In this document: positions 44,144 to 53,561 of the stretch, one piece after another
How the letters are laid out: the number at the start of each line of letters is the position of its first letter
Numbering within the stretch: position 1 is the first letter of the stretch
Assembly: GCA_964423875.1 (NCBI GenBank)
Contig: CAYRGS010000001.1
Coordinates: 49,715 to 113,714, forward strand
DNA length: 64,000 bases
Source: CAYRGS01 sp964423875
GTDB lineage: Bacteria > UBA8248 > JACPRG01 > G963555815
Direction: 5' to 3'
The notes under the pieces: model-generated
Databases searched by the model: none
What the model was told of the DNA's origin: nothing
The model's input: the letters and a program-made list of their open reading frames with translations, nothing else
Program-made: the position numbers and the translations under genes

Positions 44144-44959
44144 TCAAAGTCCGATTCCCGCCAGAACGAATAGATAAGCCGCCGCGAGTCCCAGCAGGAC
44201 GTTCATCAGGATTTTCATCCCCGCCTCTTGCATTTTCGGCACGCAGAGGGCTCCGATCTGCGCCCCGATCACGCCGGTCAGGATCGTCGTCCAGACCACG
44301 GTGAGGTCCATGCTCCCTTGTCCCCAGTGCATCACGGCCCCCACGAAGGCGGACGCCAGGATGGTGAGGAGGGAGGTTCCGATGGCGACGCGCAGGGGGA
44401 TGTTCATCAGGCCGACGAAGGCGGGGATCATCAAGAACCCCCCGCCGACGCCCAACAGCCCGGCCAGAAACCCCACCACGCTGCCGACCCCCGCCGCCTT
44501 CTTCAAGTCCAGGCGATAGTGAATGGATTCCTCCCCCCACTCGGCCGTCCGGTCGTAGGTCCAGCGGCCCGGCAGGTCCGTCGCGGTGAGGACCACCTGG
44601 AGGGGGGCCTTGCGATTCAGGAGATAAAGACCGGCCAGGACGCAGACGCCCAAGAGCGACTGAAGCACGGAGGCGGGGAACCGGACGGTCAACAGGGCGC
44701 CGGCGAAGGTGGTCAGAACCGAAACCGGGGCGACCGACCCGGCCAGACGCCGGTCCACCGTCCCCTGAAACCCGTGGCGCAGCGCCCCGGAGGTTGCGCT
44801 GAACAGGACGAAAACCAGGCTGGTGCTGATGGCCGCTTCCATGGGGACGCGGGCGAGCAGGAGGAGCGGGATCAGAATAAACCCTCCGCCCATGCCGATC
44901 AGGCCGGAGCAAAAGCCCGTGACGAGACCGATCAGGAGATAGATCCAGAGCATTTCCAT
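44144..44959 (-). CDS. TauE/SafE (TSUP) family exporter, probably sulfite
   Basis: The 271-residue membrane protein has two TSUP repeats: LIGLVTGFCSGLIGMGGGFILIPLLL at the start and the matching VVGFLAGLLGVGGGFLMIP in the middle, with about eight spans. Family members export sulfite, sulfoacetate or related anions. It is the last gene of a minus-strand run (49462 to 44144) behind the molybdopterin oxidoreductase (62 bases). With a persulfide dioxygenase-like protein upstream, sulfite export is the most economical role. Confidence 0.88.
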   Translation of the reverse strand: MEMLWIYLLIGLVTGFCSGLIGMGGGFILIPLLLLARVPMEAAISTSLVFVLFSATSGALRHGFQGTVDRRLAGSVAPVSVLTTFAGALLTVRFPASVLQSLLGVCVLAGLYLLNRKAPLQVVLTATDLPGRWTYDRTAEWGEESIHYRLDLKKAAGVGSVVGFLAGLLGVGGGFLMIPAFVGLMNIPLRVAIGTSLLTILASAFVGAVMHWGQGSMDLTVVWTTILTGVIGAQIGALCVPKMQEAGMKILMNVLLGLAAAYLFVLAGIGL

Positions 44960-45021
44960 TCAGCTTACGCGCAAACTGTTCCCGTCACGATCGGTTGGGC
45001 GGGGCGGGCCGGCGAGGACTC

Positions 45022-47910
45022 TCACGCCTGAGGGCCGTCAACCGGTGGTTCCGGGGTCAATTGGTAGGCGTCTCGCTCGCAGGGAATGGGGCGATTCAGC
45101 CAGAGGGGACGTCTCAATCCGCCGGGGCCGGGTGCCGGACGGGTCTTCTGAAGCCATTCGCGGTAAATCTCAAAGGACTTCTGGGTGTCCGCGAAGACGT
45201 CTCCGTACCGGTCATCGGGGCCGGCCTTCTCGATGCGGACCTTCTGATGCCAGCAGTGCATCCCGCTCACGGGATCCGGATGAACGGGGAAGGCCGCGTT
45301 CTGATGGACGCCGGGGTCCTGCCACCAGATCCGGGCGGTGTCCGGGTCCTCGCTTTCATAGGGCCTCACGCCGTGAACCTGGCGGAGGAGCCATTGGCCT
45401 TTCTGCCGTTCCTCCAGGCGGACCAGGGCGGAGCCCATCCGCCCCCCTCCCCCCTCGTTCTCCTCCAGTCGCCACCGGCCCGCGTGATGGGAGCAGGCGA
45501 TCACCCCCGGCCGGATGGACTCGGTGACCCAGACGCGATTGACGAAATACCCGATCTCGGTGTGGACCTTGACTAGGTCCCCCGTCTTCAGCCCGAACGG
45601 GTCGCTGTCCTTCGGATGCATCCAGACCGGGTTCCGGTGGGAGATCTCGAGGAGCCACTTGGCGTTGGACGACCGTGTGTGGATGAGCGTGGGCAGGCGG
45701 AAGGTCGGCAGGAGGATGAGCTCTCCCGAGTCCAGGTCTTCTTCACGGACGTGGCTGAAGACGTATCCGGGCAGGGCGTGCTCGGGCCAGCCCCAATCCT
45801 TCAGCGTGGAGGAGAAGAACTCCAGTTTTCGCGAGGGGGTCGGAAATCCCTCGAGGACCCGCCCGGCGATCTCCACGCCGATCGGTCGGCCGTCTCTGGA
45901 AGCCACGTGGGTCTGGGGATCGATGGACGCGCCCTCCGTCTCTTCGGCCGGAAGCTGCCGGGTGTACTTTTGGAAAATGTTCTTTTGGATCTCGAAGGAC
46001 CCGTACTTTTTCATGTACTCGATGGGGGAGAGGCCCTCCTCGGCCGCCTTCTCCGGGAGTCCCGGCACGCTGTTCTCAAACATCCAGCGGTAGTATTCCT
46101 CGACCGTGACCTTTTCCCCCGGCCGGTTGGGAGATTCGAAATGACGCCGGATGCCCAGGTCCCCATCCGGATCGATCCGCCAGGAGAGCTCGATCCAGAA
46201 CTCATCCTCTTCCCACACCTCCCCCGGGTTGGCCTCGTAGGTCCACTGGACGGGTTTGCCCATCCGCTCCATCGTCGCCCGCAGGACGGGTTGGCGGAAA
46301 GAGACCCAGACCCCCGAGTGGGTTTCCTGGCTCTGCACGTCGTGACGCTCGCCCGCGAGCCCCATGGGCAGGACGTAGTCGGCGTACAGGGCCGATTCGT
46401 TCCAGGTCGGCGTCATGGCGGCGTGCAGACCGATCTTCTCCTCGTCTTTCAGGACTTCGAGCCACGTGAAGCCGTCGGGGTTGGTCCAGAGGGGGTTGTA
46501 GACCCGGGTGAAGTATACGCTGAGCTTCCCCCGGTCCTCCTTCAGAAAGTGGGGGAGGAGGAAGCTCATCTCATACGTCGATAAGGGGTATTCCCTCGGG
46601 TAGACCAGCTCGTTCCAGAACTTGACGGCGGGGGGGACGTCGAAGGGTGCCGGTTTCGTTTTGTGCCAGGACGCCGGCGCGGTCCCCCCGGGAGTCCCCA
46701 CGCTGCCGGTCAGGACGCTCAGGAAATGAAGGGCGCGGGCGATCTGCCACCCCCCCAGGTGGGCCGAAGCGGCCCCCCGCCAGATGTGGGTCGCGAAGGC
46801 GGACCCCGCTCGGCCGATCTCCCGGGCCAACTTCCGAATCGTCGCGGCCGGGATGCCGCTCTCCGCTTCGGCGAATTCGGGCGTGTGCGCCGCGTAGACC
46901 TCTTTGATTTTGGAGAGAAAGACATCAAAGGAGGCCCCGGACAGGCCCGCCTCCTCCCTCAGATACTCCTCCCAGTTGACCCAGGTCTCCACGTACGCCC
47001 GGTCGAAGAGGCCCTCTTCCAGGAGGACATTGGCCATGGCCAGCAAGACGGCCCCCTCGGTCCCGGGATAAGGCGCGAGCCAGTAATCCGCCCGGGCGGC
47101 TGTATTCGACAGCCGGGGGTCGATGACCGCCAGTTTGGCGCCGGCCAGCTTGCCCTCGATGATGCGCTGGGCGTGCGGGTTGAAATAGTGGCCCGCCTCC
47201 AGGTGGGAGCTCATGAGAAGGATGAAGCGGGACCGTTGATGGTCCGGGGAAGGACGGTCGGCCCCCTGCCAGAGGTGATAACCGAGACGGGCGGCCGCCG
47301 AGCAGACGTTGGTGTGGCTGTTGTGGCCGTCGATGCCCCACGCCTTGAGAACCCGCTCGGCGGATCCCTCGTAGCCCGGTCTGCCGACGTGATACATCAC
47401 CTCCTCCGGTTTTCCCCCGGTGAGGCTTTCGCGGATGCGGGTGGCCAGGTCGTCTAGGACCGCGTCCCACCCGACCCGCTCCCACCGGCCGCCGCCGCGC
47501 GGCCCCACCCGCTTCAGGGGGTGCAGGATGCGATCGGGGTCCCGGATCTGATTGATCGTGGCCGGCCCCTTGGCGCAGTTCCGTCCCCGGCTTCCCGGGT
47601 GGAGGGGATTGCCCTCGAACTTTCGGACCTCCAGCCGCTCCTTATCCACATAGGCGAGCAGGCCGCAGGCCGCTTCGCAGTTGAAGCAAGTGGTGGGAAT
47701 GAGGACACACCGGCGCGACTCGTCCGCTTCGGCTCCCGGCGGAACCGGGTCGGCCCAGTCCCCCCAGCGGTCGACGGGCGGATATTGCTCGAACTTCCCC
47801 TCCGGCGCTAGGCGTTTCTCCCGGGAAGCGGGCTGCGGGTCCAGCCGGTTGATCCATCCGAGGCTCTCCGCCGTTCGCTCGATCCAGCCGGGCTTCGGTC
47901 GGTGGTTCAT
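45022..47910 (-). CDS. Molybdopterin oxidoreductase, DMSO-reductase family (SoeA/PsrA-like)
   Basis: The 962-residue catalytic subunit has a [4Fe-4S] site near residue 75 with CFNCEAACG and a later GRNCAKGP. A large bis-MGD domain and a C-terminal dinucleotide-binding part (VKVHTEIGYFVNRVWVTES) follow. HTNVCSAAAR is the probable Mo-ligand region, with Cys as candidate. No twin-arginine signal is present, so the enzyme should sit in the cytoplasm, like sulfite dehydrogenase SoeA and unlike periplasmic polysulfide reductases. The gene begins 10 bases after its FeS/membrane partner. Sulfite oxidation is an inference from context. Confidence 0.88.
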   Translation of the reverse strand: MNHRPKPGWIERTAESLGWINRLDPQPASREKRLAPEGKFEQYPPVDRWGDWADPVPPGAEADESRRCVLIPTTCFNCEAACGLLAYVDKERLEVRKFEGNPLHPGSRGRNCAKGPATINQIRDPDRILHPLKRVGPRGGGRWERVGWDAVLDDLATRIRESLTGGKPEEVMYHVGRPGYEGSAERVLKAWGIDGHNSHTNVCSAAARLGYHLWQGADRPSPDHQRSRFILLMSSHLEAGHYFNPHAQRIIEGKLAGAKLAVIDPRLSNTAARADYWLAPYPGTEGAVLLAMANVLLEEGLFDRAYVETWVNWEEYLREEAGLSGASFDVFLSKIKEVYAAHTPEFAEAESGIPAATIRKLAREIGRAGSAFATHIWRGAASAHLGGWQIARALHFLSVLTGSVGTPGGTAPASWHKTKPAPFDVPPAVKFWNELVYPREYPLSTYEMSFLLPHFLKEDRGKLSVYFTRVYNPLWTNPDGFTWLEVLKDEEKIGLHAAMTPTWNESALYADYVLPMGLAGERHDVQSQETHSGVWVSFRQPVLRATMERMGKPVQWTYEANPGEVWEEDEFWIELSWRIDPDGDLGIRRHFESPNRPGEKVTVEEYYRWMFENSVPGLPEKAAEEGLSPIEYMKKYGSFEIQKNIFQKYTRQLPAEETEGASIDPQTHVASRDGRPIGVEIAGRVLEGFPTPSRKLEFFSSTLKDWGWPEHALPGYVFSHVREEDLDSGELILLPTFRLPTLIHTRSSNAKWLLEISHRNPVWMHPKDSDPFGLKTGDLVKVHTEIGYFVNRVWVTESIRPGVIACSHHAGRWRLEENEGGGGRMGSALVRLEERQKGQWLLRQVHGVRPYESEDPDTARIWWQDPGVHQNAAFPVHPDPVSGMHCWHQKVRIEKAGPDDRYGDVFADTQKSFEIYREWLQKTRPAPGPGGLRRPLWLNRPIPCERDAYQLTPEPPVDGPQA

Positions 47911-47920
47911 TCGGCGCTCC

Positions 47921-49462
47921 TCAACTCAGCGGGATCCGCTGCGGAATGGTCACCCAGAGGTGGGCGGCGACGAAGACCCCACCCAGAATCAAGGGAGCGC
48001 TGAGGACCTCGAGGCCTCCGATTCCCGAGAGCAACAGGCCGGCGGCCGCGCCGTGACCCAGGGCCACGACGCCTCCCCAAAACAGGATCGCACCGGGACC
48101 GCGCAGGATCATTTGGGCCGCGGCGCGCGCGTCTTTTGTCGGGTGGGGGAAGAAAAGCTCTCCCATGAAGGCCAGGAAGCTCACCCCGAGGCCCCCAAGG
48201 AGGATCTCCTTCAACCGGTCGCCGGCCGCCGCCGGGAAGAACGGACTGAACATGAGCAACACCGCACCCCCGGCCAAAACCGCGTGGAGGAGCATATGGA
48301 CCGGTAGGAGCGGGCTCTGCCAGAAATCGCGCCCTTTCGCCTGCGCGAACAGGAAAGCCGTGTACACGGCCGCCAGAAAAGACAGGGCGACCCCCGGCCA
48401 GGTCAAAGCGGACTGGAAGGCGCGTCCTCCCAGGATTCCGCTGATGAGCCACAGGCCGATCACCCCGCCGAACCCGAACAACACGTACCCCCCTTTGACC
48501 AGCCACGACTTCCACTGGGGGCGAAGGAAAATATAGAGGAAGCGGTCCATCCGGCGAAGGTCCTGGATGAGAAGGAGGCCGGTCCATCCGAGGAAGATGA
48601 GGCCGAGCAGGGCGCCCGTCCACCCCATCGGGCCGGGCGGCTGACCGGGACCGAAGGCCAACAACGGAATGGCGAACGCCCCGGCCGCGACAGCCTTCGT
48701 CAGGATGTATAAAGAAACCTTCCACCCCCAGACCATCCGTTCACGCGGCGCATCGTAGACGCGCCGGGAGAGAGTCCCCAGACGCCCGGCGAGTCCGCTT
48801 GCGGGGTCCGGACCGGCCGGCCCGGAAAGGGCGCGGGGCGTTTCGAACGTCTCCCCCCCGCCCTGGCTCCACATATAGCTGTCCGCGGGAGAGGCCGCTG
48901 TAGGGTCGAGAGAAGCGGCGTCCCCATCGATGTAGAAAAGCTTCGGGTCCGTCCCTTTCTCGGGTTTTCGGACCTGGACCGCCTCGCGGCTCACGAGGCT
49001 CGCGATCTCGCTTCCCGGGTCATCCAGGTCGCCGCAGATGATGGCGTGCGTGGGACAGACGGTGACACAGGGGGGCGCGAGGCCGACGTCCGTCCGGTGG
49101 GAGCAATAATTGCATTTCGCAGCGGTCTGATCATTCGGGTCGATGTAAATGGCGTCGTAGGGACACGCCTGCATGCACGCCTTGCAGCCGATGCATCGCT
49201 GGCTGTCGAAGTCCACGATTCCGTCGGGCCGGGTGTAGAGGGCCGTCACCGGGCAGATCTCCACACAGGGGGCGTCGGCGCAGTGGTTGCACCGCATGAC
49301 GGAAAACTTGCGCTGGGTGAGGGGAAACTCCCCCTTCTCGATGTACTTGACCCAAGTCCGGTTCACCCCGATGGGGACCTCGTTCTCGGCCTTGCAGGCG
49401 ACCGTGCAGGCGTGGCACCCGATGCACTTCCGGTTATCGATGACAAATCCATAGGTGACCAC
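47921..49462 (-). CDS. Fused four-cluster ferredoxin / NrfD-type membrane subunit
   Basis: The 513-residue fusion carries four [4Fe-4S] cysteine sets in its first 140 residues: C13-16-19-23, C58-61-66-70, C90-93-96-100 and C117-120-132-136. A linker to about residue 245 is followed by roughly eight membrane spans of NrfD/PsrC type, with LYIFLRPQWKSWLVKGGY and YTAFLFAQAKGRDFWQSPLL. These modules are usually separate genes (PsrB/PsrC, SoeB/SoeC). It should pass electrons between the Mo subunit and the quinone pool. No signal peptide precedes the clusters, so they face the cytoplasm. Confidence 0.88.
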   Translation of the reverse strand: MVTYGFVIDNRKCIGCHACTVACKAENEVPIGVNRTWVKYIEKGEFPLTQRKFSVMRCNHCADAPCVEICPVTALYTRPDGIVDFDSQRCIGCKACMQACPYDAIYIDPNDQTAAKCNYCSHRTDVGLAPPCVTVCPTHAIICGDLDDPGSEIASLVSREAVQVRKPEKGTDPKLFYIDGDAASLDPTAASPADSYMWSQGGGETFETPRALSGPAGPDPASGLAGRLGTLSRRVYDAPRERMVWGWKVSLYILTKAVAAGAFAIPLLAFGPGQPPGPMGWTGALLGLIFLGWTGLLLIQDLRRMDRFLYIFLRPQWKSWLVKGGYVLFGFGGVIGLWLISGILGGRAFQSALTWPGVALSFLAAVYTAFLFAQAKGRDFWQSPLLPVHMLLHAVLAGGAVLLMFSPFFPAAAGDRLKEILLGGLGVSFLAFMGELFFPHPTKDARAAAQMILRGPGAILFWGGVVALGHGAAAGLLLSGIGGLEVLSAPLILGGVFVAAHLWVTIPQRIPLS

Positions 49463-49553
49463 AAATCACTCCCTCTGCGCGCGGCGGGATGTCCACCTTT
49501 TTCCCTCTCGCGTCAGATGAATGTTCTCGAATCGCGGGCCGGTTTTTGCGTCT

Positions 49554-50991
49554 TCAGCCCTCCGTGACAACCTCGTAGTCGGCGGTGCGCCACGCGCTCA
49601 TGCCGCCCACGACGTTGATCACGCCGGAGTAGCCGTGTCGCAGAAGAAGACTTGCGCCGGTGCTGCTTCGTATTCCCCCGCCGCAGATGATGGCCAGGGT
49701 CTCCACGCGGGAGAAGGGCAGGTCCGGATCCGGTTTGCCCATCTTCTTGTAATTCAGGTGGTGGGCGCCCTCGATGTGCCCTTGCGTCCACTCCTCGTCC
49801 TCACGCACGTCGACAATGCGCCAACCGTTCCCGGCGTCGGTGTGCAGGCGCTCATGAAGACTCTGGACGGAGATCTGGTCAAGGGGTACGGTAGGGAAGT
49901 CCCGCGTCGCACCAACCCGGCATTCCGCCCGCGATAAATCCCCGAACGTTGCTGTCCAGGCCCACAAAGGCCAACTTGCGCGACGCCCGCTGGGCGTCGC
50001 GGTCGTTTTCGCCGAGAAGGAGGAACGGGGTGTCGTGATCGAAGACCCAGCCGGCCCGCTGCTCGAATTCGGCGCTGGAGATCGGGAGGTTGATCGCCCC
50101 GGGAACGTGGACCTGGCCGAAGTCGGCGGTTTCGCTGCATATCGATCATCTGGATCGCCGGGTTCTCCTCCATCCACCGCGACGCCTCCGCCGGCGCAAT
50201 CGGCCGGGCCTCGGGCTCCTCCAGGGTCAGCGGGAAGGCTCCCTGGTTGATGGCGACGATCCGCGCGATGTTCGCCGGCCGGTCGGGCAGCCCCTCGGTC
50301 ATGTGGCGGATGAACTCGTCGCGTTTCTTCATTTGGAAGGCCGCGTTGTGGCGGCGCTCAAATCCGAGTGTGGTGGCAAACTTGCCGCTGAGCGAGCGTC
50401 CTCATGTCGAGCCCCCCACGTGGCCCGGGTAGACCTCGACGTGGTCGGGCAGCCCGGCAACGCGGGGCAGGGCCTTGTCGAACAACTCCCCCGCGCCCTT
50501 TCCGGCGGATTGGGCCAGGTCGGGCCGGGCGATGTCGCCGACGAGAACGAAATCGCCCGTGCAGATCATCCATGGCTCAGGCGTGCGGCTCAGGTCGGAG
50601 ATGGCGACGATAATGTGCTCCGGCCGGTGGCCTGGCGTATGGAGGATCTCCATCCGGACGGATCCCGTCCGGAATGTGTCGCCGTCTTTGACGCGCCGTG
50701 CGGGATNNNNNNNNNNCCGCCGCGCCACCCGCCGTGCCTGAGACTGCCCAGTTCGTGAAGGAGGAGCTCGGCGCCTGCGAGCTGCGCGAGCCGCCGGGCC
50801 CCGGAGACGTGGTCTGCGTGGGAATGGGTGTCGATGACGTACCGGATGGATACGCCTTGAGATTGGGCGATGCGTGCGTACGGCGCTGGGTCCCAGAGCG
50901 GGTCGATCACCGCGCACTCACCGCCCCCGGGACAACCGCATACATAGGAGACGCAGCCGGTTTCCCGGCGTACGACTTGTTCGAAGAACAT
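49554..50991 (-). CDS. Persulfide dioxygenase-like MBL fold fused to rhodanese domains; candidate selenoprotein (TGA, frameshifts, N gap)
   Basis: From ATG 50991 (AAGGAG upstream) the MBL domain shows THSHADH with the iron/zinc ligands, then ten Ns (50707-50716), then HTPGHRPEHI and VLVGDIARPDL. YPGHVGGST is followed by TGA 50402-50404 and then GRSLSGKFATTLGFERRHN. Family proteins (BLH, CstB-like) have Cys in HGAGSxCGK at exactly this site, so TGA probably encodes Sec. Rhodanese domain 1 (VHVPGAINLP) lies in another frame (break near 50135). A second break at a four-G run (49883-49886) leads into a rhodanese domain with loop CGGGIRSS. Product about 470 residues if intact. Confidence 0.72.
50375..50404 (-). 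promoter_or_regulatory. Candidate bacterial SECIS following a UGA codon
   Basis: On the coding (minus) strand, 19 bases separate the TGA (50404-50402) from the apical loop agtt of a four-bp stem (ggca / tgcc, 50386-50375). The loop has G at its second position, within the spacing typical of bacterial SECIS elements. The stem is short, so the prediction is modest. Confidence 0.4.
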
Positions 50992-51394
50992 GAGACGCTC
51001 CTTTTCGAGAGGTTGGCACGGACGGATACCCTTGGGCGAAGAGTCTGACTTCCATGGCGATAAGAACGGTTGCTTCCATAACGGGATATGGGCTGAATCA
51101 TCGACCGGCTCAAGGCGTCGGCGCTGCCCGAATGATTTCTCCTCCTGTAAACCCTGGATGGAAATTTCAGCCGCCAGTATAACCGAAAGGAGGCGCCACG
51201 CTAAACACGGAATGCAAACCGATTCCAGGCGGGTTCTTTCCCGCGGCCCGATTTGTTATCCTGTCTTTTAGCCCTTTTGATGACGACGGGGATGGTTTCG
51301 AAGGAGACGAGGGGATCGTTTTCTGGGAAAAGGGCGACTGTGCCCGCGGATTTCCGGTTCGCGGCCAACTTGGGAAGGGAGAAAAGGTGGCCTC
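50992..51394. other. Divergent intergenic region
   Basis: These 403 bases separate the MBL-rhodanese gene (minus) from a cupin gene (plus) and should hold the promoter of the sulfur operon. No gene or repeat could be supported. Confidence 0.5.
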
Positions 51395-51796
51395 GTGGAA
51401 TCGATGATCAGGCGGTTTGATGGTTTGCCGTGGACTCCGCTGCCCGGCAATCCGAACGTCAACGTGAAGGAGCTCCTGTCGCGGGAGGAAGCCGGGTCGC
51501 TGGGCTTGAAGCTGTGGCGAATCCTTTTCGAAAAGATAGAGCCCGGCGCGGCCGTCCTGCCCCATTTCCATGACACCGCCGAGGTGATTCACTTTATCCA
51601 CGGCGAGGTGCACGCCCTCGTCGGCGGGCGGCGGTCCGTGTGCCGGCCGGGGGAGACCCTCATTGTCGAAAGCGGCACGGTTCACGGCGTGGCCAATCGG
51701 GGGTCGGACCCCACGACACAGATCAGCTATTTTGTCCCCAAGGCGGACCAGGCCGACTTCGGTCGGACGGAAAAGGTGTCTGGCGTCGAAATCTGA
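51395..51796 (+). CDS. Cupin domain protein
   Basis: The 133-residue single-domain cupin has the first cupin motif PHFHDTAEVIHFIHGEVH and the second around PGETLIVESGTVHGVAN, giving His/Glu metal ligands. Small cupins of this type bind metals and act as dioxygenases, isomerases or sensors; function is open. GTG start at 51395 with an in-frame ATG at 51404. It is followed 84 bases on by the AtzD-type gene on the same strand, so the two may be co-transcribed. Confidence 0.88.
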   Translation: MESMIRRFDGLPWTPLPGNPNVNVKELLSREEAGSLGLKLWRILFEKIEPGAAVLPHFHDTAEVIHFIHGEVHALVGGRRSVCRPGETLIVESGTVHGVANRGSDPTTQISYFVPKADQADFGRTEKVSGVEI

Positions 51797-51880
51797 GATC
51801 AACCGCGGCGTCCCATCCGATGTGAGCGCGCCCGGGTTGTTCCGGGGCCTTTTTACCCGACAGAAAAGGAGAGCGAAGGA

Positions 51881-52986
51881 ATGCAGGCACAGATTTTTCG
51901 CGTGCCGATGGCGTCCCCGGACGACATCAGCGGAGTCGTCGAGCTGATCGACAGCGGCCGGTGCAGGGCGGAGGACGTTGTCTGCATCATGGGAAAGACT
52001 GAGGGCAACGGCTGCGTCAACGATTTCGCGCGCGGGTTCAGCAATTTCGTTCTGGCCGATTATTTCGGCCGGTGTCTCGGGATCTCGCGCGAAGAGACCG
52101 GCGAGCGGATCGCCCTGATCATGTCGGGCGGAACCGAAGGGGTCATGAGTCCGCATTTCACCGTCTTCGCCAAGGCGCCGGAAGGGGAGGGCAACGGCGA
52201 AAAACGCCTGGCCATGGCCTCCGGGCATACGCGCGAATTTCTCCCGGAGGAGATGGGCCGCATGGCGCAGGTGCGCGAGACGGCCGCCGTGGTGCGCCGC
52301 CTGATGGGGGAGGCGGGGATCGAGGGCGTCGAGGACCTCCATTTCGTCCAGGTCAAAACCCCCTTGATCAGCACGGACCAGGCCGAGGCGGCCGCGCGGC
52401 GAGGAAACCCCGTTTGCTCGGACAACACGTACAAATCCATGGGGTATTCGCGCGCCGCTTCGGCCTTGGGCGTCGCCCTCGTGACGGGCGAGATCTCGGA
52501 AGGGCAGTTGAGCGACGAGGTGATCGGCCGCGATTGGTCCCTTTCATCGGGTGTGGCCTCCACCTCCTCGGGCATCGAGCTCCTGTGCAACGAGATCATG
52601 GTGCTGGGCAACAGTGCCTCGTGGGGCGGGGACCTCGTCATCGGCCACAGCGTCATGCGGGACGCCATCGACGGCGACGCGGTGAAGGCCGCGCTGGAGA
52701 ACGCCGGAATCTCTTTCGAGTGGCGCCCGACGTCCGAGCAACGGGAGCGCGTCGTCAACATCCTGGCCAAGTGCGAGGCCAGCCCGGACGGCCGAATCCG
52801 CGGCCGCCGGCACACCATGCTGGACGACTCCGACATCAACAGCACCCGCCACGCGCGGGCTGCCGTCAACGCCGTCATCTCCTCGATTGTGGGAGACTCG
52901 ATGGTCTACGTCTCCGGAGGCGCGGAGCACCAGGGGCCGCCCGGCGGNNNNNNNNNNCCGTGGCCGCCATCGTGCGTGTGGAGTGA
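51881..52986 (+). CDS. Ring-opening amidohydrolase (AtzD/TrzD/barbiturase family), with N gap
   Basis: The protein of about 367 residues has the three-fold toblerone fold of cyanuric acid hydrolase and barbiturase. Each repeat shows a Lys...Ser pair: GKTEGNG and IMSGGTEGV, then VKTPLIS and SSGVASTSSG, then AKCEASPDG and VSGGAEHQGPPG. Ten Ns at 52948-52957 interrupt the last motif; after the gap the frame that fits (VAAIVRVE, stop at 52984-52986) is offset, so the true gap is not exactly ten bases. It opens cyclic amides such as cyanuric acid or barbiturate. ATG start with GGAGAGCGAAGG upstream. Confidence 0.88.
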
Positions 52987-53059
52987 TGCGCTCGGGCCTC
53001 CGGGCCCGATCCGTTTGCCCAACACCCTTTGAAACCCAAGGGTCGAGGGCAAATGTCGG

Positions 53060-53451
53060 TCAACTGTAATGGCCCTGTCCAAGGACGATGCCCGTCTCCA
53101 TCATCGGGGCGTCGATGCGGTTGTACTTGACGTTGTGATCCACCCCGGCGGGGATCCAGATGGCGGTGGTCTTGGTGAAGGTGTAGCGCTCGTCGGTCAG
53201 GGGACTTCGACCTCGAACGACCCCTCCGCGTCCGCGAACATGAGAAGCTGGGGTTTGGGGTGGTGGTGGATCTCGCACGTCGGGTCCGGCAGCCCGGTCC
53301 TCCAGAAGATGTCGCAAAAGGCCTCGGCCTCGGCGACCAGCTCCGAGCTCATGTAGATGCGGAAGGGCTCTTCCTTGGGCTTCCTGTGAAAGAGGTAATC
53401 GGTGATGATTTTCGGTTCGGTGACGATGTATTTTTTATATTTTCCCGTCAA
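53060..53451 (-). pseudogene. Cupin-like protein with a single-base frameshift
   Basis: From ATG 53451 the frame encodes YLFHRKPKEEPFRIYMSSEL and CEIHHHPKPQLLMFADAEG, a cupin metal motif. It stops after FEVEVP at about 53207. One frame over, the sequence continues perfectly as LTDERYTFTKTTAIWIPAGVDHN to a stop at 53060. A single missing C in a run of four restores a protein of about 130 residues. This may be a sequencing error rather than a dead gene. Confidence 0.7.
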
Positions 53452-53561
53452 GATCGCTGACTCCTCTCCGGTGGTGGATGAGAAGGGAATCCTTCAAGCG
53501 GACCCCTGACGTAAAGGGTTCGACGCCTCGGCGAATTGGACTTGGAATCTTGAAGCGGCTG

